Source: Rotaria sp. Silwood1 (lineage: Eukaryota; Rotifera; Eurotatoria; Philodinida; Philodinidae). From it: a stretch of DNA of 64,000 nt. The notes under the pieces were generated by a model. The model had not been told where the DNA came from. It saw nothing but the letters and a program-made list of their open reading frames with translations, and did no database searches. Below are positions 10,266 through 22,340 of this stretch, piece after piece. A program made the translations under genes and the position numbers. How positions within the stretch are numbered: the first letter of the stretch is position 1; every line of letters begins with the position of its first letter. Location of the stretch: positions 425,103 to 489,102 of the forward strand of contig CAJNOP010000057.1 in the NCBI GenBank assembly GCA_905250075.1. The letters run 5' to 3'.

Positions 10266-13083
10266 ATGTTGTTACTATTATTCTTTTTCTATTCTATTAA
10301 TTTTGTAATGTCATTAAGTAGTCAAGAAGATTTATCAATAAAAAAATATTCTCAAATTGGTTGTTTAATATTAAAATCAGATAAAAAATTTATTGTTAAT
10401 AATATTCAAGAAAATTCTCTTTTATCTTATCAAACATTCTCTAGTTCACATATGACAATTGAATTATGTTTTCGTCTTTGTCGACGGTGGACTATATTAA
10501 TGTTTAATAATCAAACAAATTGTATTTGTTTATATACAATCAATGAACCATATGAATTCAATGAATATCTAGGTGAATTTTTACCAATTAATAATTGTAC
10601 ATCAAATGATATAAAAATTTATTCTTTAACTAATGATCTTTATATATTGCCAACGTTATTATCATCAACAAGCGATGATTGGTCATTAGATGGTTGTTAT
10701 TATTTATATGGTATTCAGACAATTCGTGTTGATCTATGGTTAAGTGATGTTGATTATATTCAAGCTATGGATTTATGTCAAAAACATTGTCGAAAAAATC
10801 GTCGTATAAATTATTTTTCATTTTTTTTATCACGTAAAAAATCTTGTTATTGTGTACCTGTTAAAATTTCTCAAACAATTAAACCCATCGCATTACGAAA
10901 ACCATTAATACATTGTTCATTTCTTCCATATATATGTCATGGATTTTCAAATTTATGTGAAAAATATTATTCAAAAACAAATATTGATACTTTAATTAAA
11001 ATTGATGTTCAACATTATTGTTCGACATTAAATTCAATTTCATTTGTTTTCGATAGAACATTTTATATGTGTTTTACATCTATTTTACTTCAAACAGAAA
11101 TGGATTTTTCAATAACAAATAATGAACACAAATGTTTACCATTAGTTATAAAAACATATGAACAATGGAATTATTTAATTGAATCATCATGGATAACACA
11201 TATAAAAACATTTATTTGGATTAATCACAATTCAACATATATATTTGATGATTTATTAAAATCTGAAAATCTAACATCATTGTCAAATAATTTTTGTATG
11301 ATTATTATTCGAACAGAATCAAATAATATTTCATATGAACTGATTCAATGTAATGCTGTACAGTCACCTGGTTATATTTTATGTGCACAAAAACCTTTTG
11401 AATCAGCAATTTCATATGAAGAAGAATTTAAAATGACGTATGTAGATATGCATAATACCGGTATATCCAATCAGATAAGATCAATTGTGTAGTTTATTTG
11501 ATAAGTTTTGAAAATCATAGAAATATAATCAGACTCGGAATATCATCATTTTGGAAATAGCCGGTAGTGAGATTCGAACAGATGACTTATGAAATATTTT
11601 GTCTAAAACATTTTAACTATTTATTGTGACAACTACATTAAATCATAGAGAAGTAGTTTCTACAAGACTAAAACATTTTTGATAATTCTTCAAAGAATAA
11701 TGGTTGTATTTGCATATGCTTGACTACTTTTCTTTATTAATTTTCATATTAATAATATTTTTCTAAACTTTGACAATTATTTTGATTAGAAACCATTGTT
11801 AACTTCTTATACTGATTGATAATCTAATAATTATTTATCTTGCTATTGATTAGATATTATGAACTCATGTTTTCTTTTCTTATGTGTTCAGACTAAGAAA
11901 GATCAATAGTTATTTTTATAAATAAGCAATTGACATATATATATATATATTTAGAAATAATGAATCAGAATTAATCGTTGATGAAATATTATCATGTCCA
12001 TCAGAATTTGTTTTATTTAATAAAATATGTTATTATGTCCATTCATCATTTATTTATAATATTCGATCAGGTGAACGTTTATGTTATAATCAACATCCAA
12101 ATAGTACGCTTGTTAAATATGATTCACATGAATGGGGAAATATAAATGCAACGAGATTTCTTGGTCGAACATTAGCTGATATTTTAATTGAATTTTTTTA
12201 TTATTTATTAGAAAATAAATTACTTATTGAATCAATAGATGCATCAAATAGAAAACATTGGTTACGATTACTTTTTGGTGATAGAAATGATCCAAATGAA
12301 TGTGTTTTACGTTATTTTGCTCGTTTAACAGGTTCATTTACAACTTTTTATCATTGTAACAATGGTGGTCATCCTGTTTGTCAATGTGAACCGATTCGAA
12401 CAATAATACCAAAAATAATACCTATTGATGAAACAATATCTCATATAAGAAATTCACAAACCGAAAACAAAACTGAATCAATTGATATAACTTCGACAAC
12501 ACAAATAATTGTTGTAAATTCAACAGATATGTTAATTTTATCAAATAAAACAAGTTTATCATTATGTGAAAATTGCACAACAAATACTCTAGCTAATGAA
12601 AGTCTGGTTAATAATAATCATACTGAAATTAATTCTACATCTTATAATGATGCATTGTTAGGAATTCCTGATGGACAATTTAAAATGAACTATTCAAACT
12701 ATCAACCATTGATAGTCATTCTTACGGGTCCAATTTTAGCATTTGCTATATTAATAGTAGGAATCGCTTTACTTATTCATCATGTTCGCGGAACACATGA
12801 ATCATTTTCAACTAATAGTAGTATAGTAGGTACTCGTCGAACAAAACGTTCATCTACTATGATGACTACAAGTGATTTTCCAAGTACATCGGGAGCTCTC
12901 TATGCTCGTTTCAAGCCTTCAGGACTACCATTTTCAGAAATTGATACGTTTATTCCTGTAGATAATTCAACACCAAATGAATATAATATGGAACTTTTAC
13001 CTACACTTAAAGTGCAAGTAACAGATGGTGAAAATAAAATCAAAGAAGATGATGAAGAATTCTTCTATGCTACATTAAAGTGA
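10266..13083 (+). CDS. Type I membrane protein with WSC-like and C-type-lectin-like modules, 2 exons, 766 aa
   Basis: Exons 10266-11437 and 11955-13083, joined in phase across a 517-bp intron. The protein starts with a hydrophobic signal peptide (1-16). Two cysteine-patterned segments resemble WSC carbohydrate-binding domains (about 30-125 and 140-210, with the WSC-like CYC and LCxKHC spacing). Lectin-like folds are suggested by about 230-385 (ending PGYILCAQKP) and about 400-545 (CPSEFVLFNKICYYV to HPVCQC). A Ser/Thr/Asn-rich stalk follows, then one TM helix (about 643-665) and a tail of about 100 residues ending DEEFFYATLK. A surface receptor or adhesion role is inference, because the domain calls rest on cysteine patterns alone. 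AATAAA lies at 13096-13101. Ubinuclein begins only 188 bp downstream on the same strand. Confidence 0.75.
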
Positions 13084-13271
13084 CATCTATGACAAAATAA
13101 AAATATATTTCAATTCACTTCTATCTTAGCCATTCGTTGATCATCTATCAATTAATTTAATATCAGCAAACCACATAATTTCCTTTCTTATTTTTTTAAA
13201 TAAACAAAATAAAATATGATTGCATGAAAAATTTCGTTTTCTTCTCTTATTTTATTTCTTTTTTTTTACAG

Positions 13272-16200
13272 ATGTCTTTGCCAGGAAAAAAAACTCGAGA
13301 TTTATCACAATTACCAACATTGTGTTATGAAATAAAATTAAATTTACCAATCAATTTTGATAGTAATCCACAAGAAATATCTTTTTTAGATTTAATTGCA
13401 AATGATTCAAAATTTGTAAGATATATTTTACCTTTCATTCCATCTTTTCTATTCAATAGTTGTCTTTTGTTTTTTTGTTAGAAAAATGATAAAGAAAGTT
13501 TGGAATTAGTACTTAGCTCTTATGTTAAAGCATGTGGAAAACAAAGCGTTAAAGAAATTCTTTCTGAACGTGATGTAAGTGTTGTTTTTTTCTTTTAATG
13601 CTTTTTGTTTTTCATATAATATTTTTATATTTAAGACTATTGTTGATGATAATGCATCATTATCTGATATAATTCGTGCATTAATGGATTATAATGATCA
13701 ACAAAATGCTAATTTAGGTGTTGGTTATAATGATCCAGAAAATGATGATTCATTTATTGATGATTCGACAGCTGCACAAGATATAATACCAAAAAATATG
13801 ACAAATGAACGAGATGGATTTTATGTTAATGAAAAACATCAACCAATTAAAGCTCGATATTTAAGTGATTCGAGTGAATCAAATAGTGAAGATGAAGAAA
13901 TTGATGATAGTGATGATGACGATGATGATGAATCAAGTGAAAGTGAGAAAGAAGGAAAAGAAAAAAAGATAATTAATAATGTATGTATTATTAAACGAAA
14001 AAAAAAAAACGGTTTTATTATATTTGTTTTCTTGTTCATTTGTTAGAATCAAGAAGATTTAAATGAAAAAGTATGTTATTATGATTATGATATATTATAA
14101 ATTCATATATATAATATATTTTTTAGAATGCAAAAAAGGCTAAAACAGATGATAATGCAATTCCAAAATTACCAAATATCAAACGAAAACGGTATGTCAT
14201 CTATTAAATCATTGATCTGATGGAAAAATTGTCCAAACTAGTACTCACCGTTTGAACTTATATTACATTCATAAAGAGGTCTTAGTAAGATTAACAAAAT
14301 TCTAAATGCGGTCGTGCGCCTATGAATATCTGGTGTTGAGTTATAATCATTTTATGGAATTTTCAGTCTAAAAGTTTTAACCGAAAAGAATATTCCTTTG
14401 TCAAGATATTGAATTTCCGAAAAACTGGTCGTTCACCACAAAAATTAAGTTTATTTGAAAATTCAGTATTTCGGCAAAGGAATATTCTCTTCGCCTGAAA
14501 CTTTCAGAATATTTCTAGAATCATCTCATTCTCGAGAAGGATAAAACCAATCCACCCGAAATTTCTATTACAGATATAAGGACTCCAAAATAAAAATATA
14601 CATGTTCGAAGAAAAGAATTTTTAAAGAACGGTATAGATTGAGTACTGTTCGAAGTTATCTTCGAAGATATTTCAAAGATGTTTTTTTTTTGAGCTAAAT
14701 ATATCAAAGTTTGGATCCAACACCAGATTATTGGTGTTCAAAACTCTAAAAATCCAGATAGGAAGATTAAAACCAAAAACGATCAATTTCAATTCTATAG
14801 AATACTTTCAAGTATCTGTCATAAATGTTCGAAAACTTGGTTTAAATATTGTTTTTCCTCGTACATGTATCTTCTTAGTCTTAGTGCTTATCTCTAGTGA
14901 GAATTCCAGGCAGATCAGTTACGCTGTCTTCGATAACTAGTTTTGTTGATATTGGCTTGCTTGAAAAATATCTGATTGAATATTTCCAATAAGAAATATT
15001 TATACTATAGATAAGATTGACTTTGTTCATTGAAGTTAATCCACTTATTTTAAAAATTAGAATTCAATACAAAAAAAAAAGAATGATATCAATCAGGAAT
15101 TTGCGCTTTCTATAAGCGAAAATGATCCTATGAAAAAAAAAATCTAATGGAATTTGAATTCGTTGTTGATTTTTTATAATGTATTATTTTATTTTAGAAG
15201 TATATCTGATATTGAAACACCTTCATTAACAACCAATTTTGATGATCAAATTAATAACAGCAAGCCAGTCGACGAAACAGTTAAAAAAGTTAAAAAATCA
15301 AGTGAAACAATTAATGAACAATCTATACCAAATGCAGTAACATATGTTTTACCAAATGAAATAGACAATGATATTAAACAATCGATCGAAAAATTATCCA
15401 AAGTTGGTTTTTTATTTAATTTTTTGTTTTTGATTAAATCTTTGAATTTTTTTTTTCTATTTAGTTAATTTCATCTGATCAAACAAATACTAATGCTCAA
15501 AAGAAGATTGAACGTCTTTTTGATTCTACTGTGTGTCGTGAATTACTTGAGTAAATAATAATTTTTAAAGAAAATATTTTGAAAACATTTTTCTGTTTTA
15601 CTTTCAAGTTTGGTAAAAAAACTTCATCGTCATACAAATGCTAATCGACAATTAGTATTTGATATTTTAAGTACAAAAACTGGTATATGTGCTTCATTAT
15701 TAATAACACGAGGTCGATTATTATTATTAAATGATTATGAACCATTGGTGGTATCAATGTCATTAAATGAACTTCGAGACAAATTAAAAATTGAAGTTAA
15801 TCGTTCATTAGAATCACACATACAAGCACATAATCAAGCAATAAAGTTTGTTATTTTTGAAATTATTCTTTTGAATAAATAAATTAATAGTTTTGTGAAA
15901 CACGATCTGAAAGGAATGTCGAAGAATAGCAGTAGAAGTTTAGATTCAGCTTATCGGTCCTAAAGTCTAATAGGGTGTGACACTAGCCTGACGGGTTGTA
16001 CTCGCTTCTCCCGACATGACAGACATAACCACAAGATGAATGTTCACTGCAATATATTGTGATTAATATCTTGCATGAATAGTAGATGTGAAATCATAAA
16101 CCGCAACATATATTGATTAATACCCTCTATTATAATACTAGTAGATTCATTGTATTTCACATTTTAATTTCACCGGGTTATGCTAAAAGGTTTCTTTTAA

Positions 16201-19079
16201 TTTTAGAGAATGGCAAAAGAAAATGGTTGAAAATCCATCAAAAGATAAAAATCGAGGACCAAGAAAAAATTTTCGTTTATATAAAACAATAAAGTACTTT
16301 GAAAAAACTTTTCTTATTTTGACAAATCGTTTCTCTGCAATTGTATTTTATAGTGAATTAATTATTCGTTGTATTGATCGTAAACTTGAAACAATGACAA
16401 TATTTGATTCAGATTCATTAGAATTATTTCTTCATGATTATATTGTCTCATTATGGGAAAAACCTGGATGGATGACAGCAAAGTATGTCTTTAAAAAAAC
16501 ACAATCAATTAATATGGTTTGTTTTTCTTTTAATTAGAAAAATCATTAATGAAGTTATTAGACTTGAATATCGACCATTACGAGATATGAATGTACCTTT
16601 AAATCAATCATCTCAAGTAGACGTTTTATTTTGTTTCATAATAAATTTTATTTTTCTTTTTTATTAGGCAACTCGAATAACAACAACACCTTCAATAGCT
16701 GAACGAATAAAGAAAGATACTCCAACGATTCCACAACCACCACCGCCGTCGTCGGCACCATCATCAAAAATATCAAATCCTAACCCAGCGCCAACAATCA
16801 ATGCAACAAAAGTTTCTCAACAACAAAATTTAAAAACAAATGATATCAAATCTTCTATTCATCCAACCACAAATCCAGCTCATGGAAAATCATTAGAAAT
16901 GGCTACACGTGTTACAACTAATCCTATTAAACAACATACACCGCATTCAACGCCGACTGAATCAATAACTAGTCAAGTAAGTTTTTTGTTTGTTTTGTAT
17001 AGAATACATTTTTTTTTCTATTATTTATTTATTTAGTCATCGGAACAGTCATCAATTAAATCTACGAAAACTGATATTGTTCGTCCAATAGTAAAACCAG
17101 CTATAGTTTCTCCATTATCACAATCCGATTCAATAATTAAACGTAATTCAACATCAAATTCTTCAAATGTTATTGATCTGACTATGGATTTATTTCCTCA
17201 ACATAAAAAACATTCAAATGAATTCTCAAATTCAACTTCAAGAATAAATACTCATTCTTCTTCACATAAAGATTTATCATTATCACAACGACCAACTTCT
17301 TCATCCACATCATCAATAAATATAACCATGCAACAACAACAACAACAACAACAACAACAGCAATTTGCTACAAAAATTACATCTGAAAAATCTCCAGCTG
17401 GATCTTTTCTTAAAGAGGCTCTTCTAACTGGTTCATCATCACCAAAACTTTCTGCGTCACCATTAGCTGTTGATAATATGCTGAATAAATCACTTAATAG
17501 TCCAAAAACGAAAACAAATACATCAACTATGAAACCACCACCTCCACTCCCACCACCTACAACAACAACATTACAAAGTCCAACAAATCATACACAACGT
17601 TCTTCTAGTTCAAGCAAAAGTAGTACAAATCGTCCCTCAACTGATTATACTCATCATCGAACTGATCAACAAGTTTGATTTTTTTATTTTTAATACAAAA
17701 AAATACAGGAAAATTTATTTATTTAATATTTTATTTAGGTTCAACAACAAAAAACTCCATCATCTTCAAATCGATCACAATCAAGTACAGCATCACCTAC
17801 GTCTATTTCACCATCATCACGACGTTCAACAACGGGCTTTTCTTCTACACATGAACAACAGGTAAATATAAATTTTTTTCAAGATGGTCTGTAGGTGTTT
17901 ATTGCTCTCGAAATACTCAATCTGATGAGATCATTAACAATTCTATTAAATAACGAGAGAATGTTTTCAACTGATCAATCTCTTTTGAATTTGTACCTTG
18001 TGTACAAGAGAGAGTCCAGTGAGATTTGAAAAAGTTCAGAATAATAAGTCCTCTTAGACCTTCTATTGAAAGTTATTGATGTTTTACTATAGCTTTAACT
18101 GTTGGCGTGGTATATGTCAGTAAATCGAATGACGATATGGTAATTTGAGATTTTTGTCCGCAGACAGGTCTATTTGTCAATAGAGGGCCCTGAAAGTTTC
18201 AGCTTAAAAGAATATTTCCTTGCCGGAATATTCAAGTTTCAAATCAGATCGAGACATCTTCATTTGATTTATTGGCATATGTCAAGCCAGAGGCTAAAAA
18301 TCCAATAAAATACTTATAACTCTGAACAGAAGATCTAAGGAGCATTATCCTTTTGAATTGTTTTCGTATCTCACTGAGATCCAATTTATGCACAGAATCC
18401 TAATTCAAAAGTGTTTGATCAGTTAAAAAATGTTCTCGTAAACTGAATGATGACGAGTTTCAAAATTCATTGAAAATAAAGGTTTTGTATCAGTTCAGAA
18501 ATTATTCAACATGTTGAGATAGTGTTGAGTATTTAGTTAATTGACCAAGTGTTTCTTGAGGTATATAAACGGCGATGGAAATACCTTCAGTTTTTGAATC
18601 ATTTATTTTATTACGTGCAGACTTATCATAGCCAACTGTAAAATCCTTTCTTTTGGTTTGCTTCTACTTCATTTTATTAATTAGTTGAAAATTACTGGTT
18701 TTTGAGATCGAACTTGAACAGTTCGGTGCATGTCTATTTTAACGCTTTCGAAATAAAGATGTTTTTAAAGTTTATTCATCACTACTTGATCGATTTATAC
18801 TTTGCTTGTTGTTCTTTATTCTATTCCTTATAGTCAAATCGTGGTCTTTCATCTCAAGTTGCTATTCCATCAGCATTATCACAATCGATTCATTGGGATC
18901 AAGCAACATTACAATTAGCTGCAGCTGCTCTAGCTAATCCTCAATTACTTAATTCAACTGTATTTGATCCAAGTTTATTTAATTCAGTTTTTGCTAGTGC
19001 TGCAAGTATTGTTTCGTCTAATCAATCCTCATCACGTCAGCAACACTCACAAAATACGAATAATAATCGACGAACTTGA
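13272..19079 (+). CDS. UBN: Ubinuclein (HIRA histone-chaperone complex subunit), 15 exons, 935 aa
   Basis: Exons: 13272-13415, 13482-13574, 13636-13980, 14047-14070, 14127-14191, 15198-15402, 15465-15550, 15609-15845, 16207-16293, 16354-16482, 16538-16616, 16668-16976, 17037-17672, 17739-17861 and 18834-19079. Every junction is GT..AG and in phase. The Hpc2-related domain, which binds HIRA, is at about 106-148 (GYNDPENDDSFIDDS ... GFYVNE). An acidic Asp/Ser/Glu tract is at about 155-190. The conserved ubinuclein middle domain runs about 262-495. A Ser/Pro/Gln-rich tail with polyQ at about 700-708 follows. Ubinuclein acts in the nucleus in replication-independent deposition of histone H3.3. 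Exon 4 is a 24-nt micro-exon. The 0.97-1.0 kb introns 5 and 14 carry foldback repeats. ACAG directly precedes the ATG, consistent with a trans-splice acceptor. AATAAA lies at 19262-19267. Confidence 0.93.
14370..14505. repeat. Foldback repeat in ubinuclein intron 5
   Basis: Arms about 14370-14417 and 14457-14505 are inverted copies with about 80% match by eye. The centre of each arm is AGAATATTCCTTTG or its complement. The right arm includes GAAAGTTTCAG, shared with the copy near 18190 in intron 14 and the nAChR intron foldback. Confidence 0.65.
17331..17360 (+). repeat. CAA/CAG repeat coding polyglutamine in ubinuclein
   Basis: A run of CAA codons with one CAG lies inside exon 13 and encodes an uninterrupted glutamine tract within the low-complexity C-terminal part of ubinuclein. 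Length variation among alleles would be expected. Confidence 0.85.
17940..18445. repeat. Foldback element in ubinuclein intron 14
   Basis: Bases about 17940-18085 and 18305-18445 are diverged inverted copies. Shared blocks include AACTGATCAA, TTTTGAATT, TCCAGTGAGAT against TCTCAGTGAGAT, and CTTAGACCTTCT against CTTAGATCTTCT. The spacer holds another repeat (about 18190-18240) of the CTGAAAGTTTCAG / GAATATTTCCTTGCC family, so this may be a nested pair. Confidence 0.6.
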
Positions 19080-22029
19080 TTTGATCAACTAAGAAAAATA
19101 ATGTTTTTTTTTTTCTGTACTGTGATGTTAATATCGCATTTCCTTAGACAACGTGCCGTCTGTGTGTACAATGTATCTCTTTATATGTACATAGTCTTTT
19201 CTCGGTGATTAGAACAAATATTCAACATTATTTTGTAAATCATGTTCATTTCTTTTGTACAAATAAAACAAAAATACTTTGATTTGAAATATTGAAAACA
19301 AATTCAGAATGAACGAAAAAGCAAATAGTCATATCTGATGAGTACTCTGGAATTTGAATAGATAATTGTATGATTAATAATTAAAAACTTAAGATAGTCG
19401 AATAGTTCGCATTGAACTAACATCGGTTACGTGTAGAGTAAATAGTTTAAGACAAAGTTCAATATCGAGATTGAGACGAATACTTTAAATGAATTTATAT
19501 GAAAACAAGAATATATATCACTATCGAATCAGTTCATGAATGCGTATGATTACAATGTTGTTTTACTAATGGTGATAAAAACAATATTGATTGATGCAAT
19601 CAATTAGTAGCAGACATGGAATCTTTATTTATGATATTATATGTGTCTGCATTAATCATGTTGCACATAGCATTGAGATGTTGATCAACTATGTCATATT
19701 GATTATTATTATTGTTTTGTTGAAAAATTTCCATACAGAAGCAATTAATACACACGTCATGATAATGAAGCAAGCAGATATTGATGAGAAAAACTTCATT
19801 ATAATGGTAAGGGAGCTATTAAGCTAATATTGATATGCAAAACAGTTCCTCTTAGATTTCTTCTTTTTTCTTTTTAGTTGTTTTCTTCTGAGTTATCGTA
19901 ATGATTGTTGATGAGACACTACTTTGTTTTTTTATTAGTGTTGATATCATCATTTTATTGAATCACATTTTTTCTTGAGTTATACTTACTGTGACTATTG
20001 ATGGAGTTTTTAGTCTTACGAGACTAATAGCTGTATGTTCTCAAGAACGTTAAAGAAATAAAGTTTGGTTAAGCTTTGACCTCCAGTGTGAGCACGGATG
20101 AGAATAAGGTTTCTATTTTACTCATAGCTAACACCTGTATCAGTCCTTCTCTAATGTTATCGAGTGTCTGTTGAATTGCTTTACTGGTAAATAAACGATA
20201 GAAGGTCACAGTATATTCCACTAACGAAACTCAAAACGAAATTTTCAGAATCATAATATGCCACCAGGTCAATCAATTATATAAAAAGAGAAGCCATTGA
20301 AGTTCCAACATACATTCCTCTGCTTCTTCCGTCGATTACGAAGTATTAGTTCTAATGATATTGTCTTCACCACTGTTGTTAAGCAATAAATGAATGGAAG
20401 ACGTTTTTTATTCACAAGATAAACTCTGTAATGATTTTCCGTCTATTCACTAATGCTGCTACTAAAAGAACCCAACTGCTGCAGTCTGCAGCTTTACTAA
20501 CGATGACAATGACATTGACTACAAAAACCACAATAAAACATCTATAAGACATATTCGAGGCATCTGCTCACAATAGTGAAAATCATAGGAAGTATTATTT
20601 CGTGTAAGTGACACAATAAAGTTTTGCTTCATGACTTTTTAGCTAGAATGAATTGCTTTAATCGTTCCCAATACATCAGAGAAAGTAGCGATGAATAGTC
20701 GTTACTTTTATGCAAATTCAAAGATGTGGGTGTGATCTCATCTTGACCCAAACGTGCATCCACACCCTTGTTTCGTAACTTTTGTTCTTAAATAAACCTG
20801 ATTGAGAAATATTTCAACAAGAAAAGTTCTTTCATGAGGGCCAGATATTCTTTTATGAATTTCACATCATTCTTCGCAGATGAATTGTCTATTACAGAAA
20901 AATCTTCTAACATATTGACTGGTCTACACAATCGACTAATAACTTCCGTCATTGACGAACCGTTAATGAGTACGGAAAGCTGATATAGAATTTCTAGTCT
21001 TTGAAAATTTTGTGTTTACCAATAGATGCCAGGTGACTAAAACGATGAATCCTTGAAAACATATTGAAACACAGAGTGCATTTTTTTCCGAACCTAGGAA
21101 AACTAATCTGAAATATCTAGCGTCTAACTTATTTTTACTAAGGAATTATTGACATATGAATTTAACGAAATCATTGCATAAAATCGTAATCTCTATTGTT
21201 TGCACTCAAAAAAATTCTGTAATGTCGGTTACCCGAGAAATATGGTTTTTCCATTATTTTTATGCCGAAAGGGCTTTCGACTCGATCATAGAAGGTCTTT
21301 AAGAACTTTTCCAAATTGAAAATAGGTATTCAAAGTTTGAGAAACTCTTAAAGCGTTTTCTAGAAGGTGTTGAAACCCGTTTTTTCTTGTGTTTCTCGAG
21401 ATATCAAATATTTTAAAGATCGTGATTTAATTCAAAAGCATCAATAAAACTGAAATAGCAATTATTGTGGCTTTCTTACACAGAAATAATATCACTATTG
21501 ACTATTTACTAAACTGGGTTTTATGCGACATTGTAATTCTATTTGTCAGATACTTGCAGCAAATACAACCATGACTCTTATGGAAGTTACTTAAATATTT
21601 CTGCACATATTATTGGCATCAAAAATAGATAAAACAGGAAAGTGTATCTTTGAATGCATGTGTATTTAAATAGATAACTAGACAATATAATATAAAGATA
21701 TTGAATTAACAATGAAAATGATGTTTTGAAATGACAAAGAAGAGAAAGTGATTGTATAGAAATGGACAAATAGTTGTTAGACCAACTTTATATACCAAGA
21801 AAAAATTTTTCTCGAAAATTCTTTGTCTTCTCAGGTTCATTTACACGCGTTGATATGCCTTCTTTTTCATATTGATAATAGTGGAGCTGAAGATAATTTC
21901 TAATCAGATTCAAAAATCTATATTAGCAAAACATAAACAGAGACTTTTTCTAATTTTTGGATGCTAAACCAATTGATAATAAAAATCTGATGGCCACATT
22001 CCTTCAGAGAATATTCATTAGCATCCTAG
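19080..22029. other. Gene-poor stretch downstream of ubinuclein
   Basis: No supported gene. Open frames here are short, lack splice context and match nothing I know. A weak G/T-rich inverted motif (GGGTGTG at 20728-20734, CACACCC at 20761-20767) resembles the stronger hairpins near 42.8 and 46.1 kb. Confidence 0.45.
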
Positions 22030-22340
22030 TTAAAGACACTGACTTGCATTGGTGATTAAAGTTCCCGCAATCAATGGTGAACATCGTTGAGAAAGGACAT
22101 GGTTCATGGGAAAACAAAGAGAAATACTGCACCGAGGGTTATTGACACATATAGTATCTGGTACCGAACATGTTTTATTATCATTTTCACATGGAACAAA
22201 GTCTTTACATAATACAACTATGTCAATACACATTCCTTCTTCAGTTATTGTCATCAGTAAACATTCGCAGTCGAAATTTGTAGAACATGGCTTTGCTTTT
22301 GCTTGACACTATGGTGATGGACAGCATTCACAAGTAGAAG
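22030..22340 (-). pseudogene. Broken cysteine-rich secreted-protein fragment
   Basis: The minus strand reads a Cys-rich module with regular spacing (VLCKDFVPCENDNKTC, then PDTICVNNPRC, then CFPMNHV) ending with a stop at 22030. Upstream the same frame continues as KAKPCSTNFDCEC but is interrupted by a TAG before it, preceded by a CECCPSP-like segment. Spacing and the CVNxPRC motif resemble EGF/TSP-like extracellular repeats. The family is not identified. The in-frame stop and lack of a start suggest a relic. Confidence 0.5.

Noticed and set aside
11560-11640. tRNA-like segment (GATTCGAACA, with a similar motif near 3721-3790)
   Set aside because: The T-arm-like motif has no pairing stem, and no cloverleaf could be drawn. 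It may be a worn SINE but is not supported.
13839-14039. 66-codon frame opposite ubinuclein exon 3
   Set aside because: It is the complement of the Asp/Ser/Glu tract of ubinuclein and its intron edge, hence the poly-Ser composition.
22106-22306. 66-codon plus-strand frame
   Set aside because: It overlaps the Cys-rich relic on the other strand, which has the meaningful pattern.
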